IMG/VR virus record: IMGVR_UViG_3300037294_000266
Span: 124,001 to 188,000 of that record
Length of the DNA stretch: 64,000 bases
Direction: 5' to 3' (one strand)
From: a virus
The notes under the pieces were generated by a model, which was not told the DNA's origin, did no database searches, and saw only the letters and a program-made list of their open reading frames with translations. This document shows positions 8,794 through 17,776 of this stretch, one piece after another; position 1 is the first letter of the stretch, and each line of letters begins with the position of its first letter. Position numbers and translations under genes: made by a program.

Positions 8794-8817
8794 GAACGGG
8801 GGCCGAAGCCCCTGTTC
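8794..8817 (-). terminator. Terminator with UUCG loop
   Basis: A 10-bp stem with TTCG loop on the minus strand followed by seven T. It ends the transcript carrying 9889-10380 and 8901-9878 and insulates the promoter at 8755. Confidence 0.85.
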
Positions 8818-8900
8818 TATTCCGTCATACCGTTATTTACGGTAAGGACATCGGTCGCAGACATTGTAACGTCCGCAGCAGCTTTGGTTAACAGGAATCA

Positions 8901-9878
8901 TTATTCAACATCCCGATTTAGTTTCAACTTGTGGTGGTTTTCCAAAAGATCCGTTACCACGGAGTCTAATGACTTAATGATATCGCGTACCAACAATGGA
9001 TTACGATGCCAGTTGTATGCCGACGTGAATTTACCGTCTTCATGTACTTTGCTCACCGAGCAGAGTTTAAGGACACGTATTCCAGAATGGTGTCCCCAGT
9101 CCTGAACGGTGTCAAGACGCAAGCGATAGCCATTATCCATAATGACGTCGGCATAAGAATCGTAATTGTCGCCGTAATCATGGCCAGACAGTAGTTTGAT
9201 CAGTTCGTGGACAGGGTGGTCTTCGAGGACTTCTTTCTTGTTTTCGACAGTGCCGAAGAAATGATTCATGATCATGTATTTTTCATCAAACGGTTCGAGA
9301 TGCTCGTCTCCGACCATGGCATGATAGATACGGTTGAACACATTTTCTTCGACCCAAGTCTTGTCGATGAACATCTCGTACGGTTCTTCGAACATCTTAC
9401 ATTGCAGCAAACATTTAGACGACATGATGTTTTCGATGTCGATCGTGATGTCGCTGTCTACAAACGAGATACGGGCTCGTTTAGAATGAGAATCGAATGT
9501 AAGGCCCGCGTTTGGAAGACCGAGCTGAATGGAATTGACAGCAGACGGACGATTAGCCACCATGTAATCGCAGATGTCATTTAAAGGAATCATCGTGAGA
9601 GTAGGTGAGCCGTCTAACTGGTGGCTGATAATTCCTTCTGGGATGCGGAGTTGACGACCTGTAACCATTTCATAGACCTTAGCCCCCAATGTCTTGCCGT
9701 ACAGTATCTCATCACGAGACAGCGCCACTACCATGCGAATTATATTATCCACATTACAGGCAATGTTGGTCATGTATGGAGACATTGCTGGATATGCGTT
9801 TATGGCATTGCGGTCTGAAATAGCACAGAACAGTGTCTTGCATTGTTCGAGGAGTTCTTTTTCATTTGAAGGGGTCAT
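8901..9878 (-). CDS. Unknown 325-residue protein
   Basis: Not recognised. A mixed alpha/beta, acidic protein with several His and Met residues and no zinc cluster or membrane segment. AAGGA lies seven bases before the ATG. It is ten bases downstream of the zinc-ribbon gene 9889-10380 and is followed by the terminator at 8794-8817. The two genes form one unit that also follows the helicase gene, from which it is separated by the terminator at 10402-10421. Confidence 0.8.
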   Translation of the reverse strand: MTPSNEKELLEQCKTLFCAISDRNAINAYPAMSPYMTNIACNVDNIIRMVVALSRDEILYGKTLGAKVYEMVTGRQLRIPEGIISHQLDGSPTLTMIPLNDICDYMVANRPSAVNSIQLGLPNAGLTFDSHSKRARISFVDSDITIDIENIMSSKCLLQCKMFEEPYEMFIDKTWVEENVFNRIYHAMVGDEHLEPFDEKYMIMNHFFGTVENKKEVLEDHPVHELIKLLSGHDYGDNYDSYADVIMDNGYRLRLDTVQDWGHHSGIRVLKLCSVSKVHEDGKFTSAYNWHRNPLLVRDIIKSLDSVVTDLLENHHKLKLNRDVE

Positions 9879-9888
9879 GGTACGTTCC

Positions 9889-10380
9889 TTAACGGCGGTT
9901 GAAGTGGTCGAGAGGGGTAATAAAAGAGATGCCGTACGGCGACAGTTTCTCAGACTTTGGGAGGATTTCCCCCAGACGTTTTACAGTTGCCTGATGACTG
10001 TGATCCATCAGTCGTTGGATGATTTGTTTATTGACCTTCGGCGCGGTCTCCTCAAGTGCTTTACGCACTACTGCTTGTGATTCAAGCAGTTCCGAATAAG
10101 CCTTACGCCACTCGAGTTCATCCATGGTGTCTTTACAACAGCACGTATATCCGTGAGTATTGAAGCTGACAGAATCTTGGATTGGCAACGCTCTATTTCC
10201 ACAGTAGGCACATACTGGGATGCCAGTGACATGCATCACTATAGCTGTAGGGCGTAAATCCTCGTGCATGGAGTCCCAATGCGTCATGCGGGATGTGCCG
10301 TTATCACCATGACCTGTTCCAACAAACCCTGTGTTATAAAACCGAAGGGCGCGTTTATCAGCGTGTTCGTGAATTGGCAT
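9889..10380 (-). CDS. Unknown 163-residue protein with zinc-binding Cys motifs
   Basis: The N-terminal half contains CAYCGN (about residues 63-68) and a second cluster CCCKD about 25 residues later, a spacing typical of a zinc ribbon. The C-terminal half is charged and helix-rich with Lys/Arg and Gln, suitable for nucleic acid or protein contact. No family name can be given. AGGAG precedes the ATG by seven bases. It is the first gene after the helicase terminator at 10402-10421, though no clear promoter motif is visible between them. Confidence 0.75.
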   Translation of the reverse strand: MPIHEHADKRALRFYNTGFVGTGHGDNGTSRMTHWDSMHEDLRPTAIVMHVTGIPVCAYCGNRALPIQDSVSFNTHGYTCCCKDTMDELEWRKAYSELLESQAVVRKALEETAPKVNKQIIQRLMDHSHQATVKRLGEILPKSEKLSPYGISFITPLDHFNRR

Positions 10381-10401
10381 TTGTAGCTCCTAGCGAATAA
10401 A

Positions 10402-10421
10402 GGGAGGGCCGGAGCCCTCCC
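10402..10421 (-). terminator. Terminator after the helicase gene
   Basis: Eight-bp stem GGGAGGGC/GCCCTCCC with a four-base loop, starting five bases after the helicase stop and followed by TTTATT on the minus strand. Confidence 0.8.
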
Positions 10422-10425
10422 TGTG

Positions 10426-12585
10426 TCAAGGTATTTCTAAAGCGTAGCGTGACACCACTTCGTTATGAGACAGTACCTTCCGATGAAAGAAGTCTTTCTT
10501 ATTACGGTGGTATTTACAATGCTGCTCGATCTCAAGACACATGAAGTAAATGAATTCAGGTGAGACATCAGGGAAATCAATGAGCGGGCGGGTTCGACCC
10601 AATACCTGTTCATTAGACTGACGTGAGTCTACTGCGGTGGTCATGAATGAACAACGCAGGTTCTTCAAGTCGATTGCTGTACCACCAGAACCAAGCGTGG
10701 TTACACCGATGTCACATTCCAACAAGTCCTCGTAGGGATCGTTCTCAGACCCTGCATAGCGAACAACGTTGAACTCCGGATACATCTTCTTAAGGCGCTC
10801 GACCATCAACGTACACAGGTCAACCCGTGAGAAGAACACTAAAGCTTTCTGCCCTTCTTCCCTCACTGAGACGTAACGGTTGTAGATCGCATCATCGATG
10901 ATTTTAAGGTAGCTCTTAAGCAACCCTTTATGTCGCATGATGGATTCTTCAAACGTCGTGTGAGAGTAACCCTGCGCGCCCATGAACTTAAGACGTATGT
11001 CCTGGTCCATGTGGTACATCATTGCTGTCACGTCAATGTAAACGTGATACCCGCCACCGTCATGTCGCTGGTTAATCGGATAGCCGATGTCGTACACACG
11101 GTTCTTGAAAGCATCTGAACTTGTCATGGTAGCAGACAGGCCCAGTGATTTAGGGACGTGGGTATACAGATCGATCCTGTAGTTGTTATGGAACTCTTGG
11201 TGAAGTTCGTCAGTCACGCGAAAGCCGACATTGAGCTTTGGATAGAAATCGATAGGCTTGATTGGATAGAGCTTACTCAGGCCGTTAGATTCTTCGTAGT
11301 TCTTAATGTAGTCACGCATCGTAGCCGAGGTGATGATGATGACCTGAGCTTTCAGATCACCGTCTAACGCCATCTGCTGCAACGCAATCATGTCCTTCGC
11401 ACCACGGACAACAAAGAAGTCGCCGCGCTTGAATTTGAAGGTCTTCTCGAGGTCATCCTTCCAGCGACTGACATAGCCGCCTTTGAAGTGAATGACTGTC
11501 CTGACCTTCATCTGGTTCATGCAGTACTGTGCCACGTACGTGTTGTGAGTGACAATGAAGTCTTTCACAACAAACAACTTCGACGGATGTGCCACCGCTA
11601 TACATACCGCTTCACCAGGCACTGGCAGGGGGATGATAGACTTGATTGCGAGCAATCCGGACTTAGGCCTGAGTTCGATCGACACTGACACTCGATCGTC
11701 ACCCATATCTCGCAAGGTAGCCAAGCCGCCAATTGAACGTACTGCAAATACCACTCGCTTAGCTGTCGCACCGTCGAGTACATATACGCCATCTGCTGCA
11801 CGGCCAAGGCATCTGACAATGCCTACAAATCGTTCACGGAGCCCAGCACGTTCAGGTTCAATCAATGGCACGCTGACAGCCGTCTTACGGATCAGCATGT
11901 TCATGACTGTTTCAGTGGTTACTGTCCGCCAGCCTGAGAACGAATTAACGTGCCAAAGGTGCTCGAGGTCTGCATCGACGAAACGACCGTCTTCGAACGT
12001 TACGCGGTAAAGCTTCTTAGGGCCTTGTGGGTAGACACCTGTGACTTCGGTGGACGTGCCGTCTTTAGACACGACAAGATCGCCTACCTTTAACTGTCCC
12101 ATTAGTTTCCAGCCACCAGGAACACGGACAGGCGTCTTAGCGCAGAGTGCTTTACCACCACCTGTCTGCAACGTTACCATTTTAATAATGGGATCCCACT
12201 TTGGGTTCTCAGTATCAAGTACGTATTCGATGATCCCTATCTGCTTCTCACGAGGCGGGAACATGTGACGGACATCGAACTCAACCTTAGGGATGTCCGC
12301 AATGGTCACTCCATGGTGCACAATGGGGACTAGGTGTTCGACGTAGCCATTCATCCTAAAGAGATGACGTTTTAATTCCTCGAGTTGGTTCCTATGGAAA
12401 CTGAATTCCTTTCGGTCGCGTGTTGCTGCTGCGTATGTGCGCAGACCCTTTGGTATGAATCGTTTACCTTTCTTCTCGAAGCCCATCTCGATAAGTGGTT
12501 TGCAAAACGAAAGCATTGCCTGTAGGTCGCGTTCATTCAACACATCTCTAACTTTGATGGTGTGGCTATAAACGTCAATTTTCAT
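10426..12585 (-). CDS. SF2 DNA/RNA helicase interrupted by an intein
   Basis: The 719-residue precursor is a superfamily 2 helicase. Walker A is split: TGGGK ends at residue 145 and the matching T is residue 349, with a 203-residue intein between them. Downstream are the Walker B box DELH (459-462), motif III-like GLSATM (482-487) and motif VI-like QVLGRTRP near residue 670. The spliced product would be 516 residues, with an N-terminal accessory region of about 110 residues. phiKZ has a helicase (gp75) directly after its gp74 RNA polymerase subunit, and this gene holds the same position, so it is probably the counterpart; role in replication, recombination or transcription is inferred. Without splicing the ATP site is broken. 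TAGGAT lies six bases before the ATG; terminator follows. Confidence 0.85.
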   Translation of the reverse strand: MKIDVYSHTIKVRDVLNERDLQAMLSFCKPLIEMGFEKKGKRFIPKGLRTYAAATRDRKEFSFHRNQLEELKRHLFRMNGYVEHLVPIVHHGVTIADIPKVEFDVRHMFPPREKQIGIIEYVLDTENPKWDPIIKMVTLQTGGGKALCAKTPVRVPGGWKLMGQLKVGDLVVSKDGTSTEVTGVYPQGPKKLYRVTFEDGRFVDADLEHLWHVNSFSGWRTVTTETVMNMLIRKTAVSVPLIEPERAGLRERFVGIVRCLGRAADGVYVLDGATAKRVVFAVRSIGGLATLRDMGDDRVSVSIELRPKSGLLAIKSIIPLPVPGEAVCIAVAHPSKLFVVKDFIVTHNTYVAQYCMNQMKVRTVIHFKGGYVSRWKDDLEKTFKFKRGDFFVVRGAKDMIALQQMALDGDLKAQVIIITSATMRDYIKNYEESNGLSKLYPIKPIDFYPKLNVGFRVTDELHQEFHNNYRIDLYTHVPKSLGLSATMTSSDAFKNRVYDIGYPINQRHDGGGYHVYIDVTAMMYHMDQDIRLKFMGAQGYSHTTFEESIMRHKGLLKSYLKIIDDAIYNRYVSVREEGQKALVFFSRVDLCTLMVERLKKMYPEFNVVRYAGSENDPYEDLLECDIGVTTLGSGGTAIDLKNLRCSFMTTAVDSRQSNEQVLGRTRPLIDFPDVSPEFIYFMCLEIEQHCKYHRNKKDFFHRKVLSHNEVVSRYALEIP
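11542..12150 (-). other. Mini-intein with class 3 signature (residues 146-348 of the helicase)
   Basis: The insertion starts with Ala (ALCAKTPVRV) directly after the Walker A Lys and ends VTHN before Thr, exactly where removal restores GGGKT. The N-terminal block continues GGWKLMGQLKVGD, typical of Hint domains. Class 3 inteins lack a nucleophile at position 1 and instead use a Trp/Cys/Thr triplet. Here W211 is in the HLWHV block, C328 in VCIAVAH of block F, and T346 in THN, all fitting. At 203 residues, no LAGLIDADG or HNH endonuclease is seen; the region 215-320 could hold a decayed linker. Confidence 0.85.
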
Positions 12586-12744
12586 GTTGTGATCCTAACC
12601 TAACGACATATGTCTCGTTACATATCAATCCACTGATAAATGATTAAAAACAAGATCCTTGACTGTCCGATACCGTCCAATAAGGTTCTATAACATCCAA
12701 AAGAAATAAAAGTGATAAAGGAGGGCCGAAGCCCTCCCTTATGT
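12586..12744 (-). promoter_or_regulatory. Intergenic leader of the helicase gene
   Basis: 159 bp between the nvRNAP beta-prime C gene and the helicase gene. It contains the terminator at 12720-12737 and about 120 bp of AT-rich leader with no recognisable TACATTAT site. A short palindrome ACATATGT lies near 12608. A helicase promoter is expected here but cannot be named. Confidence 0.35.
12720..12737 (-). terminator. Terminator after the nvRNAP beta-prime C gene
   Basis: Seven-bp stem GGAGGGC/GCCCTCC with TTCG loop on the minus strand followed by TTTATCAC. Confidence 0.8.
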
Positions 12745-14808
12745 TTACATATTGATAACTTCAGGGAATACAAACGGATCTAGGAGACCTGGTGGACGAT
12801 CTTTGATCAGGTAGCTATCCGGATCTTCAATCATGTCAGGCTGCCGCTCGTAAGCCAATTCCTGACCAAGTGAACGGTACTGCATCAGCGTGCGGTGCTC
12901 TTCAAACTTAGCTGGCCGATCATACGGCGGCAAGCGATAGTCATCGGGATCATCTGCTGGACGCATCAGCGTCAGAAGGATTACTTCCAGGTGCTTGATG
13001 TTCACGAACAACTGTGAGTTAACCAAGTCAGCGAAGTCCAGCAGTGCTGCCACTGGATCTGTGTAGCTGGTCAGCATTCGACCATTGAACCCGTTACGCT
13101 CAGACTTCTTAGCTGGAGAGCGAATAAACGCTTCTACCGCTGCCATGAAGTCGAGGGTGCTGGCATGCCGGCGGGGCAAGGAGAAGGCTGGTGCTGCAAA
13201 GTCCCAATTACTCAGGTCGATACAGAAGTTACCATTCTCATCAACAGTGTAGCCATTTTCCTGGATGTAGTACACCATCACCCGAGACAAGGAGCCGTGA
13301 CGTGCACCCTGACTAACAGGAATGTACACTTCAACTTTCTCACCACGGAGGTTGGTTACCTTCAACTGCACTTCACGGAACGAAGTGAAGCGGTGGATGT
13401 TAAGACGTTCTACGATAGTGTCCTTGGTGAGACCGCCTAAGTTAGCACCGTTCTCCAATGTCTTATCCCCAATAGCAGGGAGGATCATCATAGGGGACAT
13501 CTTCTGCATGCGAGGATTGAACTTCAACAGCGAACTCTCACGAGCCGACTGAGGAATCTCTTCACCCAACAATGCTTCATCAACTACATCGCCATCTGGA
13601 TCGGATGACGCTACCTGGATGTACGGTGAATATTCTTCGTCGATGATGATCTCTTCGGTTTCAGAACTACCGTCCAAGTGCTTTACCGACAGTGTACGTT
13701 GAGAACCTTCACGACACAGTTCGGTAGACGATACATGACCCAGCGACGTGCCACGCGGTACTGCCCAAGCCAGTTCGCCAAAGCAAACGTGACAGACAGC
13801 GCCATCGCCCCGATACTTACAGAACATCGGAGAGCGCATGCGGATCGTCTGACCTTTCAGGTGGTGATCATTCTCACGCACCGGTGTCAGCTTGTTGTCT
13901 TCGTCCAGGTAGATCGAACCTTCAATGTAACGGAGGTTGGATGAGTTGACCGGGAAGTCAACGTACGTGTCACTGCCGCAATCGTCCCAGACAAGCTTGT
14001 CAACCACTGTAGCCGAGAGCTGCATCTTACGGTTGAAGTACTCGACGATACGCAGAGGCTTCTTGGTAAACAACAATGCTTTCTTGGCAGAGCAGGATTC
14101 GATCATGATGTCATGAAGCGACGTCAGGCCTTCAAAGAACCCTGTTGTGATTGGCTTACGGAAGATCACCTGGTCAGCATCGGTCAGGTAACCACGGCAA
14201 ATCAGGATCTGCAAGAACTGGCCCATCTTGATCTGCTTGGAACGCAGACCACGACAGATAGGATTGTTCAGGAGAGCCGGATCTTTCATCAGGATCGTTG
14301 AGGCACGGTCGTAGGCCCGACTGATAGACAGCTGGTTAGGCTGAATGTCAGTGCGTACTTCCTTAATGGCCGGGTATAGATAAAGCTCGAGCAAGTGGAA
14401 CGCGTTGATCGATACGTGCCATTCTTCCAGGAAGATACTCAGGATGTTGTAGATCTCGTTAGAGACGTTCTTCACCTCTGACCAGACCTGTTCACGATCA
14501 TAACAAAGATCGTGATTAACATTGGCATTTGGATCGAAGTACACGTAGTGCAAGTCGCGCACGATGTTGGACAGGATCTTAGGTACCGTGTCAGCACTCG
14601 GGAAGTCGTTGCCCATGTGGTGACATATATTCAACGGCAGTCGTGGGAACTTCCGATGCAGTTCCCAACAGAACCAACTGAGCATTGTGCGACGGGATGT
14701 TGTTTCAATGATCCCGTCGTCAAACTCAATTCGTAGCCGTTCATCTATGAGTGGCCATTCGCCTGGAACGTCCAGGTTCATGAATTCACGTGCTTTGATT
14801 TGACGCAT
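12745..14808 (-). CDS. Non-virion RNA polymerase beta-prime-like subunit, C-terminal part (phiKZ gp74-type)
   Basis: This 687-residue protein contains, from about residue 330, a segment ending VCHVCFGELA followed by GTSLGHVSSTELCREGSQ and RTLSVKHLDG. This lines up with bacterial beta-prime zinc region 2 (CxxCYGRDLA), the bridge/GEAVG stretch and the trigger helix (GTQLTMRTFH), so the assignment to the beta-prime C-terminal half is strong. It is next to the beta C-terminal-like gene (15090-17300), as gp74 is next to gp71-73 in phiKZ, and is therefore assigned to nvRNAP, the enzyme made in infected cells that transcribes later genes. AAGGGGG lies ten bases before the ATG. Confidence 0.85.
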   Translation of the reverse strand: MRQIKAREFMNLDVPGEWPLIDERLRIEFDDGIIETTSRRTMLSWFCWELHRKFPRLPLNICHHMGNDFPSADTVPKILSNIVRDLHYVYFDPNANVNHDLCYDREQVWSEVKNVSNEIYNILSIFLEEWHVSINAFHLLELYLYPAIKEVRTDIQPNQLSISRAYDRASTILMKDPALLNNPICRGLRSKQIKMGQFLQILICRGYLTDADQVIFRKPITTGFFEGLTSLHDIMIESCSAKKALLFTKKPLRIVEYFNRKMQLSATVVDKLVWDDCGSDTYVDFPVNSSNLRYIEGSIYLDEDNKLTPVRENDHHLKGQTIRMRSPMFCKYRGDGAVCHVCFGELAWAVPRGTSLGHVSSTELCREGSQRTLSVKHLDGSSETEEIIIDEEYSPYIQVASSDPDGDVVDEALLGEEIPQSARESSLLKFNPRMQKMSPMMILPAIGDKTLENGANLGGLTKDTIVERLNIHRFTSFREVQLKVTNLRGEKVEVYIPVSQGARHGSLSRVMVYYIQENGYTVDENGNFCIDLSNWDFAAPAFSLPRRHASTLDFMAAVEAFIRSPAKKSERNGFNGRMLTSYTDPVAALLDFADLVNSQLFVNIKHLEVILLTLMRPADDPDDYRLPPYDRPAKFEEHRTLMQYRSLGQELAYERQPDMIEDPDSYLIKDRPPGLLDPFVFPEVINM

Positions 14809-14848
14809 TACGCTGGTCCCCCTTAAAGCCTTCCTTGGCGATTAGTCG

Positions 14849-15079
14849 CTAGAACCGATTAGGCGAAGCTTCAACTGACTTGATCCAAACACCATTTGAA
14901 TCATGAATATGGTAAGTACGACCACATGCCTCAGTAGGACTGCCGGGGATGTTCTCGATCAGACCATCGATAGCATCTTCTGCCGCACTAACGGTTGGAT
15001 GATTGGACGATTTATCGAATGGCGGTTCGCCTTGATATTCGCACGACACCTTGTAAGTTAACGATGGGTCTTGAGTCAT
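14849..15079 (-). CDS. Unknown 76-residue protein between two RNA polymerase genes
   Basis: Not recognised. A small acidic protein (N-terminus MTQDPSL) with two Cys residues and a central AAEDAIDGL helix. An ATG at 15097 also exists but overlaps the upstream stop. The ATG at 15079 has AAGGTGG placed close upstream, right after the stop of 15090-17300. Its place between nvRNAP beta C and beta-prime C genes suggests it is co-expressed with the polymerase; whether it touches the enzyme is unknown. Confidence 0.65.
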   Translation of the reverse strand: MTQDPSLTYKVSCEYQGEPPFDKSSNHPTVSAAEDAIDGLIENIPGSPTEACGRTYHIHDSNGVWIKSVEASPNRF

Positions 15080-15089
15080 GGTGGCCACC

Positions 15090-17300
15090 TTAATCATTGG
15101 TTAACTGCTTACCGGAACACTCGAACATGTTACGCATGTACGCCAACGGACGGTGTCCACCAACCGGCACTACGTTAACGTCAATCAAGACATCGATGTT
15201 CGTAGGTGTCGGGTGAGTGAGCATGTTACGCAGGGCGTGACTGTGCGCGATCGGGTTGTTACTGGCATCTTTCTGTGCGGCGATAGCTTCACCACCACAT
15301 GCAGCAGCCTGAGCACGGAACTCGGCTTCACCGACACGACTGGACGAGATACGGCCAGGTGAGTTAAACTTATCGGCGTTACTGAGACGAGCGGTTGTAC
15401 CGAACACGTTGCACTTTGCAGAGGAGGCTGCCATCCAGGCATCTTCTGCTGTCTTTTCCAAGTTAATGTAGTATGACGGTGCAATCAACATCGGCTCACG
15501 GGAGACTTTCATCTTTCCGTCACGCCCACGGAACCGTACCGGCGTAATGAACGGCGGCCAACGATCACGGATTGCTTCGATCACATCAGGCATGTGCACC
15601 GGGTTGTTGGTCGGCATGTACAGATCCAGACCATGGTAATGATCTAGCAATGCAGCCGAAACCGAAGTGTACATGTATTCTGGATTGCTACGGCGATAAT
15701 CTGGATCCAGTTCATCGGCGTATTGGATGGGCGTCACTACCTTGTAGAACTCGAGGAGCTCATTGTAAGCAGCTTCTACCAGATCGACGTTGCCGGCAGC
15801 GTAAACCGCATCTTCTACCTGATCTTCGGTCAGTTGAAGGTTACGGTCAAACCCAAATGTTTCTTGGAGACGCTTTGCCAAGTCACGTCCTGCCGCGCCA
15901 ATCATCATTTCAATTGGAGAAGCTGGAGTCACTCGGTTCCAACGCGAGTTAGGGTCTACAACGATATCTGCCACCACGCCATTCTCATCGACTGGCATGT
16001 CATCGTCGTCAACCACTTCGACCACAACGGACTTATCGCCGTGGATGTCAGTGATCTTATAGCCTTTGTTCGGGATGGACAGGTACTTGAACGTGATCTC
16101 TACACGCCATGCATCGAGCTTGACGCCACGATAGACTTTCTCTACCTTCTGGTTATCGTCAGCTGAACGTGACATGCCGCCGTCTGGCTTGGCATAGTCA
16201 GCACCCAATCGACCAATGGCTTCATATACCAGACGCCCAAACTCAGGCTCCAGACGAAGTTCCATACGCAGATCAGCACATGACTTACGCAAGCGCTTCC
16301 AGACATCGAAGATCTTGCGATAGAACTCAGTGTCAGCGTTGTAATACTTAAACAGCTGGTCATCCATGCCGACGGGTAATGGCGGGATGTTGATAGAGGT
16401 ATTGCGCTCTACCTTGATGTCCACTACTTCTGCATCGATATGCTGAACGAAACGCTTGCGGTCAAAGATATAGTCTGGCTGTTGTAACGCCTCGACTGTC
16501 ATGTTTGCCACAGCACTGATCGGATCGTACCGGCGCAACGCTACCAGCAAGCCAGTCGAATTGACTTTCTCACCGATGTCGGGGAAGATCTTATAGACGT
16601 TGGGGTCTGAAGATTGGTTGATCGGATAGAACTCACGCCCGAATTCGAAGACACGCTTCTCAAATCCTGTGGGGGCAAGCTTCTCCAGATAACCACGACG
16701 TGCCTTAACACCGTCTTCAGTACCTGCTACGTCAGACGCCATCAGTACGTTGGTCTCACGACCGTACATATAGTTGCCGTACTCGTCAATTGCAGGAGAT
16801 TGTGTGAGCTTAGTGCCCTTAGCTACAAAGGCATCTTTACGCAATTGCTCTACAACATCACGATTACGCTTGTACTCAGTACCGAAGTGCTGGTGCGCGA
16901 TGTGATAGTCAGACAACATGACCACACCGATCTCATTGGTGCGGTAGTTCTCGTAAATGATCGCTGTCTGTGGCGAGTGACGAATCCGGTTCATACCGGC
17001 CGTACCACCAAAACGCGGAATCACGTCAAGGATCTTGACGTCATCGTCGAATTCAATAGAGAAGGTTGCTTCACCAAAGGCACGTTCCATACCGCCCATG
17101 ATTTTCTTACGGGTTGGCTCTTTGATGACAACCATCTGAGCAAGGTTACCGGTAAACATAGCTGCTCGAGAAGCAGAGATGTGCCGGATAAATGGATTGA
17201 GGCCATAGAGAGACATCAGCTCAGGGTGCAGTTCCACGTGATTAGCAAGTGGCTTATACTTCTGAGCAATTTGTTCTGCAGCCGTTAGTTTCTCGGACAT
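15090..17300 (-). CDS. Non-virion RNA polymerase beta-like subunit, C-terminal part (phiKZ gp71-73-type)
   Basis: A 736-residue protein. The clearest match is near the C-terminus: SSSRVGEAEFRAQA followed by a segment ending NIDVLIDVNVV resembles the bacterial beta C-terminal R-x-GE-x-E-x-W-A block that clamps beta-prime. The N-terminal third contains a conserved-looking RIRHSPQTA and several basic loops expected near the active centre. In phiKZ the corresponding gene (gp71-73) is split by a group I intron; here the frame is continuous. GGGAG precedes the ATG, and a TACATTAT motif lies 47 nt upstream, so it would be transcribed early by the vRNAP. It begins the 12745-17300 unit. Confidence 0.8.
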   Translation of the reverse strand: MSEKLTAAEQIAQKYKPLANHVELHPELMSLYGLNPFIRHISASRAAMFTGNLAQMVVIKEPTRKKIMGGMERAFGEATFSIEFDDDVKILDVIPRFGGTAGMNRIRHSPQTAIIYENYRTNEIGVVMLSDYHIAHQHFGTEYKRNRDVVEQLRKDAFVAKGTKLTQSPAIDEYGNYMYGRETNVLMASDVAGTEDGVKARRGYLEKLAPTGFEKRVFEFGREFYPINQSSDPNVYKIFPDIGEKVNSTGLLVALRRYDPISAVANMTVEALQQPDYIFDRKRFVQHIDAEVVDIKVERNTSINIPPLPVGMDDQLFKYYNADTEFYRKIFDVWKRLRKSCADLRMELRLEPEFGRLVYEAIGRLGADYAKPDGGMSRSADDNQKVEKVYRGVKLDAWRVEITFKYLSIPNKGYKITDIHGDKSVVVEVVDDDDMPVDENGVVADIVVDPNSRWNRVTPASPIEMMIGAAGRDLAKRLQETFGFDRNLQLTEDQVEDAVYAAGNVDLVEAAYNELLEFYKVVTPIQYADELDPDYRRSNPEYMYTSVSAALLDHYHGLDLYMPTNNPVHMPDVIEAIRDRWPPFITPVRFRGRDGKMKVSREPMLIAPSYYINLEKTAEDAWMAASSAKCNVFGTTARLSNADKFNSPGRISSSRVGEAEFRAQAAACGGEAIAAQKDASNNPIAHSHALRNMLTHPTPTNIDVLIDVNVVPVGGHRPLAYMRNMFECSGKQLTND

Positions 17301-17346
17301 CGATTACTCCCATTACGAAAGGTTAGCGCAAGCTTTCCACTTCTTT

Positions 17347-17356
17347 ATAATGTATC
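17347..17356 (-). promoter_or_regulatory. Putative early promoter motif (GATACATTAT)
   Basis: Minus-strand GATACATTAT 47 nt upstream of the nvRNAP beta C gene. Read on the plus strand the same bases give TATAAT 31-39 nt before the gene at 17387, so direction is ambiguous, but all other copies favour minus. Confidence 0.55.
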
Positions 17357-17386
17357 TCTGAAGAAAATTCAAACGAGGATTGTGCA

Positions 17387-17725
17387 ATGAGCGCGCTTTT
17401 AACATCAACCATGGTGGCTAGCGGTAATGTGATGTACCATTCCGCAGAGTTTCTGAGCTTTGTCCATAGTCACGAAACGTATTTGAAGAATGCGTGCATC
17501 TCCACTCCTCTTGACCCAGGCATCGTCCATAAGTTCGAATTCAACTTCATGTCCCTTCTGGTGGAATTGGGATATCCGGTGGAAGACCTGATCATTTTCA
17601 TGGTGGTCAATGACTTCAACTGCATCACCGATATGACGGCGGACTTTAAAGAGATCCGTATTCCTGACCTTGCAGTCGTCGAGAACCTAAAGACCCTTTA
17701 CCGTCAGACTCCCGGCAGAATCTAA
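17387..17725 (+). CDS. Unknown 112-residue protein
   Basis: Not recognised. A lone plus-strand gene placed between two minus-strand RNA polymerase region units. GAGGA lies seven bases before the ATG, and a strong hairpin terminator follows the stop, which supports it being real. The sequence is hydrophobic in the middle (FMSLLVELGY and DLIIFMVVND) but not long enough for a sure membrane helix. Confidence 0.8.
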   Translation: MSALLTSTMVASGNVMYHSAEFLSFVHSHETYLKNACISTPLDPGIVHKFEFNFMSLLVELGYPVEDLIIFMVVNDFNCITDMTADFKEIRIPDLAVVENLKTLYRQTPGRI

Positions 17726-17733
17726 CAAAGAAA

Positions 17734-17758
17734 GAGGAGAGGGGTTTCCCCTCTCCTC
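17734..17758. terminator. Bidirectional terminator
   Basis: An 11-bp perfect stem (GAGGAGAGGGG) with a TTT loop between the converging genes 17387-17725 and 17777-19114, with an A-rich tract on the left for the minus direction. Confidence 0.85.
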
Positions 17759-17776
17759 TATGCCGCTTTACTGCAC

